NCBI GenBank assembly: GCA_900618795.1
Contig: UYJD01000003.1
Location: 1,303,627-1,367,626 of the forward strand
Source: Cyanodermella asteris
Taxonomy: Eukaryota > Ascomycota > Lecanoromycetes > Ostropales > Stictidaceae
Length of the DNA stretch: 64,000 nucleotides
Direction of reading: 5' to 3'
The notes beneath the pieces were generated by a model, which ran no database searches, was not told the DNA's origin, and saw only the letters and a program-made list of their open reading frames with translations. Every line of letters begins with the position of its first letter. The stretch's first letter is position 1. Of this stretch, positions 36,332 through 50,100 are shown one piece after another. The position numbers were made by a program, and so were the translations under genes.

Positions 36332-37284
36332 GAATGTGTGCCTACGGCAGGAGGAAAGGATACCGATGTCGCGGTCACACCGTTTCGCTGAGGATTCGAC
36401 CCCAGTCTTCTACCATCGCCATCCACCTGAGCTCGGAATCGGTACTGAAATTCCACTTGTGAGCTGCAGAAGTCACGGCATCTCGGCCTTTGTTCATTGC
36501 ACTAACTGATCAATCAGCAAGCATTCGGGAAACAGGGTTACCCTACAGGACGAAGCTTGACGCAACGCGTTCTGTAGGCGGTATACCCATATCGGAATTT
36601 TCGATGGTGTCTGCGACGGACTCCGTGCCTGCCTCTGAATAAATCGCCGCCATGTAAGCAAGTCGTTCATACCACCGCGGGCCATCATGCCATGTGAGCT
36701 CCAGCATCCTCTTTGGTCGCCATTATAGATCACAAAAAAACAAAACAAAAAAACAACGCGCTGAGAGTATTGCGAGACATCATGTCTGCTTCCAGCGCAG
36801 CACGAAGAAAAAGTTGATCGAAAACATGAAAATGAGGAGAGCAGCGCGAAGCACACGTGAAGTCCAGTATTTCGGACGACTTCTGTTAGCATACTTGTGG
36901 CTTGATGGTGTCTACTGAGTAAGTACTCATATAACAGAAACAGTAAGGCGGTGAATCTTATTGTCAGGTATCCTCGTCGATGGTTGTGAACTTGCTCCGC
37001 AATTGTCACCACAGCCAACAATCACTCTAACAGACTGGGCACGTATCACAGCTATGACTCTTCTCTTGGTTCAGAATGCAATTCCCTAGCAGTCAGAGAT
37101 GAGAAGGCTAACCGAAACAACAGGCTGGACTAGACCTAACTCGTTTATACGGCAGCCGGCAAGGTGTCACCGTGGCATTATTGATCCTGGATAGAAAGAG
37201 AGACAGGCCGACAGAGGGTGCGTTGCCATCACTTCTCTCCACGTCGATTTCATCTTTCCCAACACTCTGTTAACCTCTGCAGAG
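36332..37284. other. Intergenic, nothing recognised
   Basis: I searched both strands for a zinc-cluster domain belonging to the decayed regulator and saw none. The right end is the promoter side of the decayed beta-lactamase-fold gene. Confidence 0.5.
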
Positions 37285-38298
37285 ATGAAGAGCTTCGGCC
37301 GGCTGCTAATTGCTCTAGGAGGCGTCCTGTTTGCAACCAGTGCTTACAGCTTCGCTCCTGTCCCCTCATCCGCCCCCGATCCCCCCACCCCAAAGCCTCC
37401 AGGCTACCGGCTCGAGCACTTTTGCAACAGTGTCTACATGGTAACAGATGGCGGCTATCGAGCCATGTTCCTCGTCGCCAGCCGAAGCGTCATCGCCATC
37501 GATGCACCTCCTTCAATCGGCCCCGAACTAGTCAACGCCATCCGCAACGTGACCGACAAGCCCGTCTTGCACCTCGTGGACAGTCACTCGAACGCAGACC
37601 ACATTGGCGCAGCGTTCGTGTACGGAGACGCAAGCAACCTGACCATCGTCGCTCACCGGCTGACGGCCGAGTACCTGGCTCTGGTACCGGACTCAAACCA
37701 CCGGCCCGCTCCGACAATAACGTTTGAAAGCACATATACCCTCCGTGTGGGAATTCAAACGCTGGAACTGTAATATCGGGGACTGAGCCGAATCATGAGC
37801 CGGGGGGCACCCTCATCTATGCACTGTGCAAAAGGTGCTGATGCTGGTCGACATCGTCTATCCCAGATGGAAGCCATTTCATTCGCTGAGCGAGGTAGAA
37901 AATTTGCCTAGCTACATCAGAGCACATGACGAGCTCCTCGCATATGACTTTGACCGCTACATCGGCGGCCACCTCAACTGGATCGGACAGAGGCAAGAAG
38001 CCCGGCTCGTCCGGGACTATGTACACGACTTGTACAATTCCTCTGCACTCGCAATCGACTGGAATGCGCAGTCGAATAACGCCCTTCGGTCTCTTCGGCG
38101 ATCGCTCCTGACGCTGCCAAGTCTGATTCGGATAATCTTTACGCACACAATTCGGATTATGACGATGTCTTATCTGGTTGGGCTTCGCGGCGTTTGGCGG
38201 AGCTTTGGAGTACCACCTTTGCTGGTTTGGATGTGTATGGAAAGTCTCATGCTGTTACTGTGATTGAGTCTTTGGGTCTGGACTTCCGCATCCTCTAG
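37285..38298 (+). pseudogene. Metallo-beta-lactamase-fold secreted hydrolase, broken
   Basis: Encodes a signal peptide (MKSFGRLLIALGGVLFATSA) and a metallo-beta-lactamase fold with DSHSNADHIGA, PNHEPGGTLIYA, VLMLVDIVYP and YIGGHLNW, the expected order of metal-site motifs. The reading frame is broken at least four times: TAA at 37771-37773, an apparent 5-nt insertion (CTGAG) at 37783-37787, an apparent 1-nt deletion near 37824, and a further frame change between about 38080 and 38121. After these, the frame returns to give AGLDVYGKSHAVTVIESLG and a stop at 38296-38298. An intron over the first breaks would delete the metal-binding His of NHEPG, so splicing is not a good explanation. Residue three of the HxHxDH motif is Asn. 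Intact homologues are secreted fungal and bacterial MBL-fold hydrolases of unknown substrate. Confidence 0.8.
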
Positions 38299-38499
38299 CC
38301 GTTTGCGGCTCAGCGTGGGTAAAAGAACAAAGCGGGGCGAAGAAGCCTTAGTGTATATCAGAGTGAAGTTGGTGTTTTTTCCTTCGACCTGGCCTGGAGC
38401 GGAGTCACCGGGTGTTCGCCGGCCTTGCCTCGGAATTCAATCCGACCGTAGATGACAGCTGATTTCGAAGAAATCCCATCCTGGAAACCTCTCTTCCCT

Positions 38500-39231
38500 T
38501 CAATGCCGTGCCTGAAGAATGCTCACATCCTCAATACTCGGCTTAGCAGATCGACCTTTGACTTTCCCGACTCCATCCTCCTCGCAATTCTCCTCCATGG
38601 CCGTCCGTGTCATATCCTCTCCGCCAATCTCATACCCCACCATCTTCGACAATATTGTCACCTTGGCCAATGCCCGTTTGTAGCGATCCTCAAACTCACT
38701 GACCTCATCCTCTGCATTGACCAGACTCAACGACTCGGGTTCCGTCAGCGCATACAGCGTACGTAAATGCTTCTCCACCCGGGCCGTGCCCGCAGATAGC
38801 GGCTCTAGCCTTCCCGCGTCCATGGACAGTTCAAGGTCATCCTCCAAACCTCGAACCACAACATCAGATCGTCCATGATAGTTTCTGGGCTTCGGCGAAG
38901 TGACGACTTGATCGATTGTCCGGTCTAGATCTGAAGGTAATTCCATGACTGCTGGGATTCTGTTCCCGAGTACGGTCGCGTGTCCGTATAATCGGGCCAT
39001 GGAGAAGAATTTGTCGAAGCCACGTTCGAAGCCAAAGACACGTCCTTCAATCAGGCCTTGACGAGCCCCGTCTGCGCTTCCGAGGACGTGCCCTTGTTGG
39101 TAGAAGGTCTCTTCGAGGTTGAGGAGGGACTCGAACGGATCGAGTCCCTGGTCGGGTCTGGAATTGCGATGCCTTGTTGATGGGGGCAAATCGGTGTGCA
39201 GGCCCGGAAGCGGCTGGGCTGTTTGACTCAT
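38500..39231 (-). CDS. lto1: Lto1/ORAOV1-like Fe-S assembly adaptor
   Basis: Partner of Yae1 in the cytosolic adaptor that hands Rli1/ABCE1 to the iron-sulphur targeting complex; needed for ribosome recycling. 243 residues, single exon. The ATG at 39231 is chosen; the frame continues upstream but without an ATG. The diagnostic region DPFESLLNLEETFYQQGHVLG is followed by ADGARQGLIEGRVFGFERGF, the deca-GX3 repeat of Yae1/Lto1 proteins (about residues 35-80). The remaining C-terminal part is charged and longer than in yeast. The usual C-terminal Trp that docks to the targeting complex is not present (ends ILQARH), which is notable, though not all homologues keep it. Confidence 0.88.
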   Translation of the reverse strand: MSQTAQPLPGLHTDLPPSTRHRNSRPDQGLDPFESLLNLEETFYQQGHVLGSADGARQGLIEGRVFGFERGFDKFFSMARLYGHATVLGNRIPAVMELPSDLDRTIDQVVTSPKPRNYHGRSDVVVRGLEDDLELSMDAGRLEPLSAGTARVEKHLRTLYALTEPESLSLVNAEDEVSEFEDRYKRALAKVTILSKMVGYEIGGEDMTRTAMEENCEEDGVGKVKGRSAKPSIEDVSILQARH

Positions 39232-40142
39232 AACGCTATGTTGGGCTTTTGGCGGCTGATGATGGTTGCCAGCAAGGTGTGCCGTGCAGGGATATCTAGT
39301 ACGTTGTGACACCGCGGGGACGAAATATCAAGTGCGAAGCTTTATCGTTCTGGCTCCAAAATACAGTGTCAAGGGCCGTTATTTCGTTAACCAGATGAGT
39401 CGCTACAGAGGGCTTGTCAATGAAGAAGACAAAGAATATCGTTTCACAAGAGTCTATGGATTTCTGGTAATGCTTTTTAAGATGGCTCAAAAATGAGGCT
39501 CTTCGGCGCCTCAAACCAGAGAAGCTTCGGAACCGAAAACCGGCCGGCCCGTGCTTCTGACCTCCTTCTGAGCCCCACTAGTAGTCGATGCAAGATCCTC
39601 AGCGTTGAATAATACTTTGTAGGCTGCAAAACAAGTAATTGAAATAGATTCGAGATTAAATAAGATATCCAACACCTGGCAAGCTCCACACCATCGCCGC
39701 AAGGTATTCGTAACAACGCCTCCGTTGAATTAGGGCTGAATCCTGCGGCCTGAGCTTCAGCCATTACGTAGCCAAACAACAAGGACTCAACCCCTCCTCC
39801 TCCTGGGCAGAGAGTCCAAGCTGAAACTATAAACGTTGAGAGAACGGTAAGATAAGCCCAAACATGGGCAAGAGCGCTTTGGCCGTCCAAAAGCAGATGC
39901 CAAGTAGTGTCTGCCTGAGGACAACTTCTCGTAGCGCCAGACGACCCACCGACCCTCAAGTGTTTCTACTACACAAGCTACATACATCGATACACCCTAA
40001 GCCGTCCGATCTATTCCAGAATCACAAGTTGAGCAGGCTTCGAATCTCAACTTCAATCTGTTGAAACCCACCCCGTCCATCCAATCAGATTCCCTCAGAA
40101 CCACCCACTCACAAAACTTTCCGGTGTATTCTCCCATCCAGC
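39232..40142. promoter_or_regulatory. Divergent promoter region, lto1 / GFA gene
   Basis: 911 bp between two divergent genes; both promoters must lie here. No further gene or repeat recognised. Confidence 0.45.
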
Positions 40143-40792
40143 ATGGCCCACCTCTTCAAAGAAGAAGCCGCGCGCACCTGCCCCAAAACCTGGTACCACG
40201 GCCACTGCCACTGCCGGGCGGTCGAGTTCCGAGCGCACCTGCCGGACATTTACTCGCCGGACCCGCCCAACACGGCGGCCATCTGCAACTGCAGCATCTG
40301 CGCCAAGAACGGCTACATCTTCGTCTACCTGCTGCGCGAGCAGCTCGTCTGGCTGCGCGGCGAGGAGCGGCTGAGGGAGTACCGGTTCGCAACCGAGACG
40401 ACGGCGCACCGGTTCTGCGGGGTTTGCGGGAGCAGCGTCGTGAATGACGGGCGGGGGAGGTTGCCTTTTGGGGATATTGTTTGCGTTAATGTGAGTGCGA
40501 TTATATTGTTTTCTTCCTTTTCCCTGTCGCCCCGTTTTCCGGCCTTCTCTACACCCTTTTGTTTTCCTCCTTGGTTTTTTGATGAATTATGTGGTTGCTT
40601 TTAACGAGCTCGGGAGAGACCAGGAAGCGATCGGAGCAGCAATTGGCGATAGACTTGGGCTTAGTGCCTTTCACTAATCTTTCCTAGGCCCGGATGCTCG
40701 ACGATGTGGATGTACCGAAGCTCGAATACATTGCGAAGAAGGTCAATGGACGCGGCGATGTGAACCCGGAGTTCAATGAGGAAACGGCATGA
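40143..40792 (+). CDS. GFA/CENP-V-type zinc-binding protein
   Basis: Small cytosolic enzyme of the glutathione-dependent formaldehyde-activating (GFA, PF04828) family, 150 residues. Exons are 40143-40490 and 40688-40792, with a 197-nt intron (phase 0). Zinc ligands are in the usual order: HCHCRAVEF (C22, C24), CNCSICAKNG (C48, C50, C53) and FCGVCGSS (C92, C95). The C-terminal exon adds a stretch of DVDVPKLEYI type that is typical of fungal members. Many family members have unknown substrates and should not be called formaldehyde enzymes without assay. The intron is longer than most in this window. Confidence 0.9.
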
Positions 40793-43700
40793 TGAGCCCC
40801 AGGTAATCACTTGCAGCATGCAATCGTAGATGGCTTCGCTGGTCCGAACAAACAAATACGGAGAAGACTACAAAGCTGTTAGGGCCTCGAACGGTTCGGT
40901 GAAGTCACCCATGGTCTTATAGAAACGAGAAGCAGCTTGGCCGTCTTTTCGAAAGCAGGGCGAAGACTCTCCAGCAAAGTGTAACAGAGAACAGCTTGAA
41001 GCAGTAGCAGAGATCCCGGCAGGGTGACCAGAAACGAGATATACAGCCGTCAATTGATTCTTGCCAATTTATAACGTGTCCCTTCTGGGTGTTCGGCGTT
41101 CTTCCAGCGCTCGCTGGAATCTCCCAAGAAGCCAGACCAAGCCCTCAAGATGCCAATCAAGCGATCATGAATCCAGTTCATACACCAGACACACCATCAA
41201 ATTTGGCGTCGCAGCATCGACGACTCGGCGACTTCCCACTGCAAACACAATTAGGCACAGTGCGACGACGTTGAGGAGCCTGGTGCATGTATTGACAGTG
41301 ACAATTGGCAACTAGACCGGCGTCGTTCTCTTGTACATTCTCCTTTGTTGTCCGCCGTTGGCTTTGCAACAGACTAGTGGACACATTCGCCTGTGCAAAA
41401 ACGTGACTTGCCTCGTTCACGGCGGGGCTGAAGACTCTCCCGTATCGGCGCCGTGGGACCATCTCGCCAGGTTCTATACACCTCGCGAAAAGGATATAGC
41501 TTCATTTCAAGCAGTGATTGAATCAAAAAGTAATTTCAGCAGCGCCTTTTGCCTCATAGCCGCCTCAAACAGGAACCGAGGTCTTCAAAGGACACGACAG
41601 CTTTCACGACGTCCGCAGTGTGGCATGAGCCGACACGATCATGCCTGAAAACCGGGAATATCGAACTGGCTCGCCCTTGTCTGGTCCGGACCGTTTTGGT
41701 GTGGCACGATGACTCTTACATCACCACACCTACCACAGCGCAATTCGCAACTCCTCAGCTTGCATGTTGAAAACAGATGGCAGCATGGCATGATTGTGTA
41801 TGACAGGGACTGCTCGCCCAGGTATCTGAGATGCCGTCCATAATGCAAGTGACATGCGCGGTTTGTTTGGCTGCAAGATGTAACAGAACCAAGGCGAACC
41901 TGCAGTGTAGGAAAATATGGGCCGGAAACACTCGTACGGGGATTCTGGGGGAGCGCTCTCAATCGTATGAGCTTGGCGTCCACAAAACGACAAAAGAAAT
42001 CGTTTCTCGACTTCTGTGCCCTCGCTTCATCTATCGAAATTCACAGATGACTCTATCCAGCATTTCTGTTAGCCCGATCTCGAACCGGCAGAACCAAAGT
42101 CTTTGACGTAGACACGACCAGGACTGAGATCGAGAGTGAACAGACACGGGTCAAGGCACGGGCAGCGAAACACCGAAGCTGGTTTGCCTTGCCATGGAGT
42201 ACTCGAACTCGACACGAGAATTGCGCTTACATCTTTCAACTCGGCAGGGTAACGCCCGCCAGCACATCATCGTCGCGGTCACCGGAAGCAGGCAATGCTG
42301 ACGCATGTGAAGCCGGTATGGTTGCGCTTTCCCGTGCGAGTAGAGTCCTAGCGGTGATTTTCATGCACTCTGGGCTCAAGAGGCGTTTGTTCTGTTTTGT
42401 ACATCTGTCCGATTTGATCGCTCCGCTCAGCAAGTGCTGGCCGAGTGGGTCGAGCTCTCAGCTGTGAGCCCTTATCGGTGTGTCGCTCCTTCACCGTTGC
42501 TGTTGGCTCGCGGCCGATTGTTTCCCGACCCTTGGCCCTGCTTACAGCACTAAAGGAGCAAAGAGAAACGAAAATGGTCAAGCACAGGCGGAAAAAGAAG
42601 CTAACGATGCAAGCGCAGGACGTCACGAGCTCGAACACGGTCACCACACGGCAGACAAACAGCCGAGACCCGACGCACAGATCTGACTAGCGCCGAATAT
42701 TGATGCATGGTGGAATGTGGAGTCAACAACCAAGGACCGTATGCCGTGTGGCCGCACTTGTTGCGCTTCGGTTGGTGATCAGCGGCGTCGCGCTTGTGAT
42801 AGCAGTAGTAGTCTTAACCATAAGCCCAAGCGCTGGAACCTTTGGCGACAGCCCTGTGTGACCATGAACAATACGAGAAGCGGAGTCGACAGCGCTGGAA
42901 GCCCGATCCCGTGGCTGCTGAACAAGTTGTCCCCACTATCGGGGTCCCGGTTCGATTCGGAATGGTTTGTGGATCTTTCTTGACAAAGGAACTTATCTCT
43001 GCATCATTGATAGACGACGGGCTGGCTGGCACACCTAGTGGTCTGCAAGAGTCGAGAAAAGGTCACCTGGAGACCACATTGACGACCGTTGGGTGGAAAA
43101 TGAAACAGGGTGCAGAGACATGGTGTGCTGACTTGCTGGGCCGGGGCGGTTGTCCGGGGCGGGAAGGTCGATGGCGGAATCCAGCCCGAGGCTCAGCGCA
43201 AGGTGTCTATTGCAACCTGCTGTCTCGCCAGATTCCATCTGCATGTCTCAGTTTCCAGGCGGGCCAGCAACTCTTTTTGAGAAGCAATATCGACGAATGG
43301 AGCAGAGGTCGCGCAGTCGGCCGCAGGAATCAGGCGGGGACGGGAGAAACGAAGGGGTGGGGACAACAAAACGGTGAAAGGCAAACATAGTTGAGAGGGC
43401 ACGTCTGGTCCTGTATGATTCGCAACATGGCCATCAGGCGGCCGCTGAGAGTCAGTGATTGAGTGCTCGCTCAGCAGCAAGCTCGGAGCGTCTGTAGCGC
43501 GTAAGGGGGCAGATCTGGGAACGAGAAGCGCAGCAGTGGGGCGTGATGAGTGAACGAGATTGCCTGTACGTTGCCGTCCGATGCAACAAGGAGACAGGAT
43601 GCACAGTGTTGTGATACAAGAAGCCAGAAGTGTGATTGCGTGGGGCTGAAGGCTGGTGGAAGAGTGATGAGCGGCCTCGTTCGCATGCTCATGTTACGCG

Positions 43701-46618
43701 AGCGGCTGTGGCAGCGCTCAGTTCCGCCCGCTCGCTCGCCAATTAGCTCAGTCGGCGCCCGGCTAAGGCAGCTAAACCAGCAAACAGCGGCTGATTCGCC
43801 TCGCAAAGCCGCGCGTGTTGCGCACACTTGCCCTGCAATTCGAGATCGGGACAGTCTTCTGTGAGCCAGTCACATCCACTCCAACCAGCCCTCGGCTGAC
43901 CCGACCCGCAGCCGACAGGTCATCACCAACAGCGATCGAAAATGACTCAATCATCGCTATAGTCGAAAGAGCGTCAAGTGCCCGGTGCGGCACAGCATCA
44001 CCAGATGCGACTACTTGGCTATGAACCTTGTATGCGGAGCTTGAAATGTTGGTTGCTACGCTTCCAGATGGCTTCGGCGGTCTTAGCAATAACGAGACGT
44101 GGAAAGCGCACTTTGCTGTTATCGTTCTTTGGTCTATATCAAGGCTCTGTGAAGCGGGTTTGTATCGTATATGCCGCTCTTCCAATTGCATCTGCATGCA
44201 TGCTAGCACGAATACGGGATGGCAGCATGTCCGTGTCCGATCATCTGCCCGCATCCTCGAGGAACTCGCGAGGACATTGCAAGAGATCTACATTTGGACC
44301 GTCTGGCTCTCAATCTTGCCTTGCCCATGTCGTCACTGGTATCATCGCTCAAGCTTTACCGCTTTTCCTGGTCAAAGCGATCTTCATGGCCGGAAGCTGG
44401 CTGAGTTTTACCTTGCAGTAAAATCATCGTCTATCAATTGGTGATCGGGACCCCTTGTACCATTGATTGGTCCGAACCTTCTCGCCCCTCGACACTGGCC
44501 AACCCCCTCTCTGCTTCACATGTTCGCCCTGGCTGTAACACATGTCATTCAAGTTCGCCGGCTGGCCGACACATTTCCACTCCCACAGCACGAAGCAGGA
44601 TGTCTACGCGGTGTTCGTCTGGGGAAAGACGGTCGCTCAACGGACTTGAGCCGGCATGAGCGGTAAGAGGCCGCAAACACCATCGTGACCGGAGAAATGG
44701 ATTCGCCTTGCATCGCTCTCAGAAAGTGATTTCGAGACCTGACGATTCTGGCTACCATGCATTGTCAGCTCTAGACTTGAAGTCAGAATCAGCTGTCCAG
44801 CACGTCTTTGATATTACCGTGATGACTTCTGATGACCCATGTCGGTCAAGATTATAGTGTTATCTATGGGTGTAGTAATGGATTGACAACAAATTCTAGG
44901 TGTCTCAAGGTATCATCATCCGACATCAAGTCATTATCCGATATGCCAGTGGGTTATGGTCTTGGTCCAAGTCAGGTTGGGCTGGCTTTGCGGACTGGCT
45001 TTTGCAATGCTGGTCTTGCATGGTCGGCCATCGAGGAGGATTTCGATGAGGGAACATCCTGCGAGCATCCTGTAAGCGCCGCGAGTGGTCACGAGGCGAA
45101 GCCTTGCCTCGCGACAAACTGAGAGTCAACAGTGAGCCATCGAAAGGTTGCTTGGCTCTTCGTGGGCTCGAAAATAGGGCCCGACTCATCTTGCATTGAA
45201 AGGAAGATGGAATGATAAGACCTGGTACCGATTGGCTCTGTTCTGTACTGTAAACCAGACGTCATGTCATTAAACTGTAACAATGTAATACACTACAGGT
45301 CAGCTTACCCATATCAGCCAGCACAATAGTAGTTTGGCGCGATGATTGACACAGTGCGATACGGCGGCAGGGCTGACCTGTTTGAGTCTCCGAGTTCGAT
45401 TTCGCCGCCATGAAAAAATGGTCGCATCAAACGACAATTCCTTACCACTTGTATCTTGACCATCTACAAGGCGTAGGGAATGGCACAAGACCAATGCAGA
45501 TACTCGTAAAAAATCATTGTGTTTTTCGGACCTACCTGAGATGCGTTGAGCTCACAGAGGTACCACGATCAGAAAGGGATTGAAGCCAAGGCCGAAGTCG
45601 GCTAGCACGGAACACTGACAATTTTCGAGGACATGCTGTTCGGCTCCAAGAAGTTTAAGTTGCAGTAAATAGCTCAGAGCTGGGAGGCGGCCATCATGTC
45701 GCAGGCCCACGAAGCTTGGCGCGGTCCGCGGCGGTCTGTCGAGAACCAGGAGCCCTGCAAAGCTGATCGAGGCTTGTTTGCCTCGATTTAAATAAAGCAG
45801 CATGAAAAGTTGGGTTTCGTGTAATTGAAGACGACTTTCGAACGTGGCCGTGCTGAATGCTCAGTTCGATGCAACGCACAAGATGGACAAGAGCCATGCG
45901 CGCCGGCGGCAAAGGGAGCAGTGCTGCAAGCCTGACAGTGGTCTCCACTCTCTACATGAACAGGTGGGAAAGGTGATATCGTGGTCGCCTGTCGTCCAGT
46001 GGCAGTCCTCCGTCCAGCGGCTGTTCATCCTTTCTTGGCGACAGACTTGAAAAGCACAGTCTGCAGGTCTCACGAGTGTATCCAGGGAGGGGGCGAAACA
46101 GGCAGGTCGAGGGCACGTACATAGACGCCCTGTTGTTGCCGCCCAATTCGAGGTCTGAGACCCAACGGCAGCCCTCCCATGGACATATGTCCGTCACCAG
46201 TCCGTCAGCGCGGGCGGGTCGGGAACAAGGGCAGCCGAAGACAGGTTCCGCGATTACCAGGCTTGGGCTGGATCAGGGATAGAAGATGGTGTTGGAATGG
46301 TGTCAGGTGAACGAAAGCATGGACGTTGCCTGGCACGATGAAAAGTGAGTGGAGGCGAAGTACGAGTCTGGAGGACAAGAGGGTGGTGGAGAAGTCAGGA
46401 AGCAAGCGCCGGCCAGTCAAGGCGCGCTGGCTTGATCCCTGCGGTTGCCGCCCAAAGCTTGCAGAAACAGCTTTTCAAACCCGTTCTTTTAGCGCGCATT
46501 TCCCGCTGGCCAATCAGCCGTGCATCGGCTGGTTCGCGCTCTCCCAATCACTGCCCTCTTCCATCCTCTACCATCCTCTACCATCCCTTGCAAGACCCAG
46601 TCTCGCCAGCACAGGAAC
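40793..46618. other. Gene desert, left part
   Basis: About 5.8 kb in which I recognise no protein family, RNA gene or complete transposon on either strand. Many short open frames exist, the longest plus-strand one about 180 codons (42842-43390), but none has a domain or convincing codon pattern. A tRNA-like D-arm string at 43740 lacks the rest of a tRNA. Confidence 0.5.
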
Positions 46619-46953
46619 ATGGCTGTTGTAAGTACTCCTGCGTCCGGCTCCACCTGCGATGAAACGGCAGCCTGGCTGCTGCTTGCTGCTTGCTGCGATC
46701 GGCGTCTGGAAGTTAACTCCTTGCTTTCGTCAGAGGGCGTGCTGCACTTGCGGGCCAAAGCACCAGCCTTCCAACGTACTTGCTGACGGGCACTCGAATT
46801 CAGATCCCAATCCTGTCCGCTAATGCTGCACCGACTCACGTCTGCCACGGATCGTCTGCTTGTTTGGGTCTGGCGACAATGCTGGACCGCCGCCCGGCTG
46901 CCTCGTCCAGCTCGTCCAGCTCGTCTACCCCGCTCGTGGCTCAGGCTACTTGA
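46619..46953 (+). CDS. Possible two-exon micro-gene (52 codons)
   Basis: ATG GCT GTT is followed directly by a strong donor (GTAAGT). A CTGAC branch-like string and TTCAG acceptor at about 46790-46803 lead in phase to a 49-codon exon (46804-46950) beginning IPILSANAAPTHVC and ending in a Ser-rich run and PLVAQAT. Upstream there are two CCAAT boxes and a pyrimidine-rich leader, as in real promoters here. No family is recognised; it could be chance. Confidence 0.28.
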
Positions 46954-49900
46954 ACAAGCATCGCTTGACACTGCCCAGATATGTGCCACATGACAGTCAA
47001 GTGAATCGAAGCACTGGCTGGGCCACGCGACGCGCCGCTGTTCTGGAAAGAGGCAACTGCATCGAGCTTGACGCCTTCATGCAGCGGTACCCTAGACGGT
47101 GCACGAATGAAGCGATCGTCTCAGAAGAGTCGAACCGCGAGCTCGGCCGATGCGCATTGCTAATGATCCTTGAGCCGGTGGTTGGCGCAAGCAATGTCAA
47201 TCGCTCATGCTAGTGCCGCCAACAACAATAATTTGCTCCGTCAGGTGCCAATTTTGCCCGGTCAGGCCGGTGCCACGCCGCACGCCTGGCGCGGCTTGAA
47301 AAAGATGCGCTGCACGCTGGCGACAAATGCAGACGAGCGCCCACCTGGCGCCAAAAGTGGGTGTGCGGGTGGATACCGTCAAAGCCGTGCAGATCGAATA
47401 ACCTTGCGATTCATGCATGCCATGGCTCCAGTGGGCCGCGGCTGCGGCTGACTCTTGGCGTTGACCAGGTCTCGTCTCGACGTCGAGTCCTCCCTTTGAC
47501 TCGAGAGCGTGCAGCAAAACAGCGATACCATGCATGTGTGTACCTCTGCGGTACTGATTGCCAGTATCCGGCCAGTGATGGGACAGACAAGATACGGAAA
47601 ATGGCTAGGCGCGTCTCCACCATCACGAACGAGAGCTCCGATTTCTGAGGCTGAGCCTGTAATGCTGTCCGGGGTGGTCAGCAAACTAACGATTCTTCGG
47701 GAATCGCTGGATACAAGTCTGATTGAAAGAACAATTATTCGACGATCATGATAACTCATCAAAGGCTAGATTGAGAGGAGCCCCACTGCCAGGCTTTCTC
47801 TACTGCAGATGCAACCACGACGGCGCGAAACCGCGCAGCGTACGCACCCACGCTGCAACAAGCGGCCTTCGACAATATGACTGACTGCATCTTCTGGGGC
47901 CACGGCGTGCGAGGCATAATCTGAAGGATGCGCTGGCTGTCGAGACATCTGGGAACAACGTTGACTCGCTAACAGATCAAAGGATCGTTAATAACACAGA
48001 CGCCGGCTAGAGGCGCGTGAGCACCAGGTAGCAACCACATTCAGGACCGTCGTGGAGTCAACGAACCAGTAAACTTTGCGACCACATGCGGCAGATGGCA
48101 TGGCATCATGCCTATCTGGACACGCACGGTGCAAGGGCAAGTTAAGGCAAAACCTTAGCAAAATAATCTCACGTTGCCAGAGCCAGTCAGCTTGCCGCCA
48201 TCTGCTCTAATATCGATGATGGCCAGACTCTGTCAATGCCGCGCCACATGTGTCTCGAAATGGGTCGTTTAATGTTGATGCTGTTGCGCGGCACTTTGTT
48301 ATGCAGCGTACAGTAGTGCATCTGGTCGGGGTGAGGCTACTCGGAAGCGGATAGGATGTGGGAAGGTGGATCAGACCGCCTCTGCGGCCCAGACCTGCAT
48401 GGCAGCAAGGATACGCTGCATCGATGCGGGAGCGTCGAAACGGAGGGGACAGACTTTCATCGCACCCTGGAAGCAGCGTGGAAGGCGATGACACCCTCGA
48501 GCAGTCGAGCTCTCCAGCTCGAGAGGCGTCTCCGGCAAGACTGCGAGGGAATTGTGCGGCAGGGGCGGCGCTCCAGCAGTGGCAGTGCGGCAAATGCCAA
48601 TTTACCGCTGAATGCCCGTTCGACAAGCTACTTGAGGCCGCTCGAAAGATGCGACACCGAAAATATATTCGGCGAGTCGGATCGCTAGGAACATTGCGTG
48701 TCAGCTTGATCGTCCAGACAGGCGGCACTTGCCCCCAAATGGACATGTGCTGAGGCAGACTCGCAGAGGTTGTGATTGCATGACTTCGAGATGACTGATG
48801 GACTGCTGTGTCACCTGTGTAATCAACTGCGCCTCGGGATGCGCTTCGTTAGACGCCAATGCTGACCTGGGCAGCTGGGCTACCTACGCGAAAAGCGAGA
48901 TTGTGTTCGCGTGTGCGGAGGGTGGAAGGGGCAGCCCGAGGCGGGTAACTAAAAGTCGCTACGCAAGTCCTGGAACATCTACCTACGCGACCACCGTATC
49001 TACCTCGATCACCACTGCTGTAGGTATCTGTAGAAGGTGATACTAGCGTAATTCGCAGGGTACTATTGAGAGTTAATGTTCAAGCAGTCAACGCAGTATA
49101 TCAAGAGGTGTTCTCGATCGTACGTGCCTGGCAGGAGCTTACGCGGAGGGGCTTCGATCTGCCCGGCGGGAGCTTGAGAATGCAACAAAGGGTGCTTGCA
49201 CAGCTGTTGGAGGCGGTGGAGAGACGCCATCAGGCCGCCGGCGGTGGTGGACGAAGGTGGTGTGGCGGGCGAACGGCTCCAGTCGTCATCCTTTCCAGGT
49301 GTGCGGTTTGCTGTACCCGCTCCCAAGCCGCTCGGCCGCTCGACGCTGACCGCTGAAGAATCGAATCCAAAAGCAGCAACTGCCAGGACGGCCAATGGGC
49401 TTGGGGATGGGTCTGATCACGCCGATGAGTGAGGGTGTTTGCCTTTTGTTTCGATGGGGCTGGCGTGGGAAGGATGCATGCATCGCCTAGTGTGCACATG
49501 GCCGGCGGTGGGAATACGATACTGTACTTGCTGCAGCGTGGACCCGATAGGCGCGAGAAGCACATGTGTCTGACGCACTGTAAGGATGCCGTGCAAATTT
49601 GCGCCTCGAGCTTGAGACGCAATCACCGCCTGCGACGGCAATCAAACGGGAGAGACGAGGCTTGCCGTGCTGGATTCTGGTTGTCGGATTGCTGCGAGAC
49701 CGAGTGCTTGGACCTGGGAGCGCCGGGCGAGTGCCAGCGGGCTCCCGTACGCGGCAGACAGCGCCTACACCCGCTGGAGCGCCGTGGATAATGGCATTAT
49801 TCACAGCTGCCGCCCGCTGTTTCGCCGGCTGCAGCGCCCCGTTCGACTGGGCGCAAATCAGCCGACGGGCTCCCTCGCTCCTAGGCGAGCAGGCCAGGCC

Positions 49901-50100
49901 GACGACCCGCTGGAACAATTTCCAAGACACGTATGTACCGTACGCTTGCCCATCCTCGCCCTCTGGCTGGTCAGCTAAGAGCTGCGGCGGGCCATTTACG
50001 AGGCCGCTCCGCCAACGCTGCCTGCCATTTGCTCCATTGGCGCCGTCTGCAGAGCACGCAGACTATCGTATGGCTGGCCTGTAGAGTGTACGTCGACTAC
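46954..50100. other. Gene desert, right part
   Basis: No recognisable gene. Contains repeat copy B at 48940-49065. Short open frames show no known domains. Confidence 0.5.
48940..49065. repeat. Dispersed repeat, copy B
   Basis: Partner of 32869-32994, same orientation and length. Transitions dominate the differences, as expected after C-to-T mutation of duplicated DNA in fungi. Confidence 0.7.
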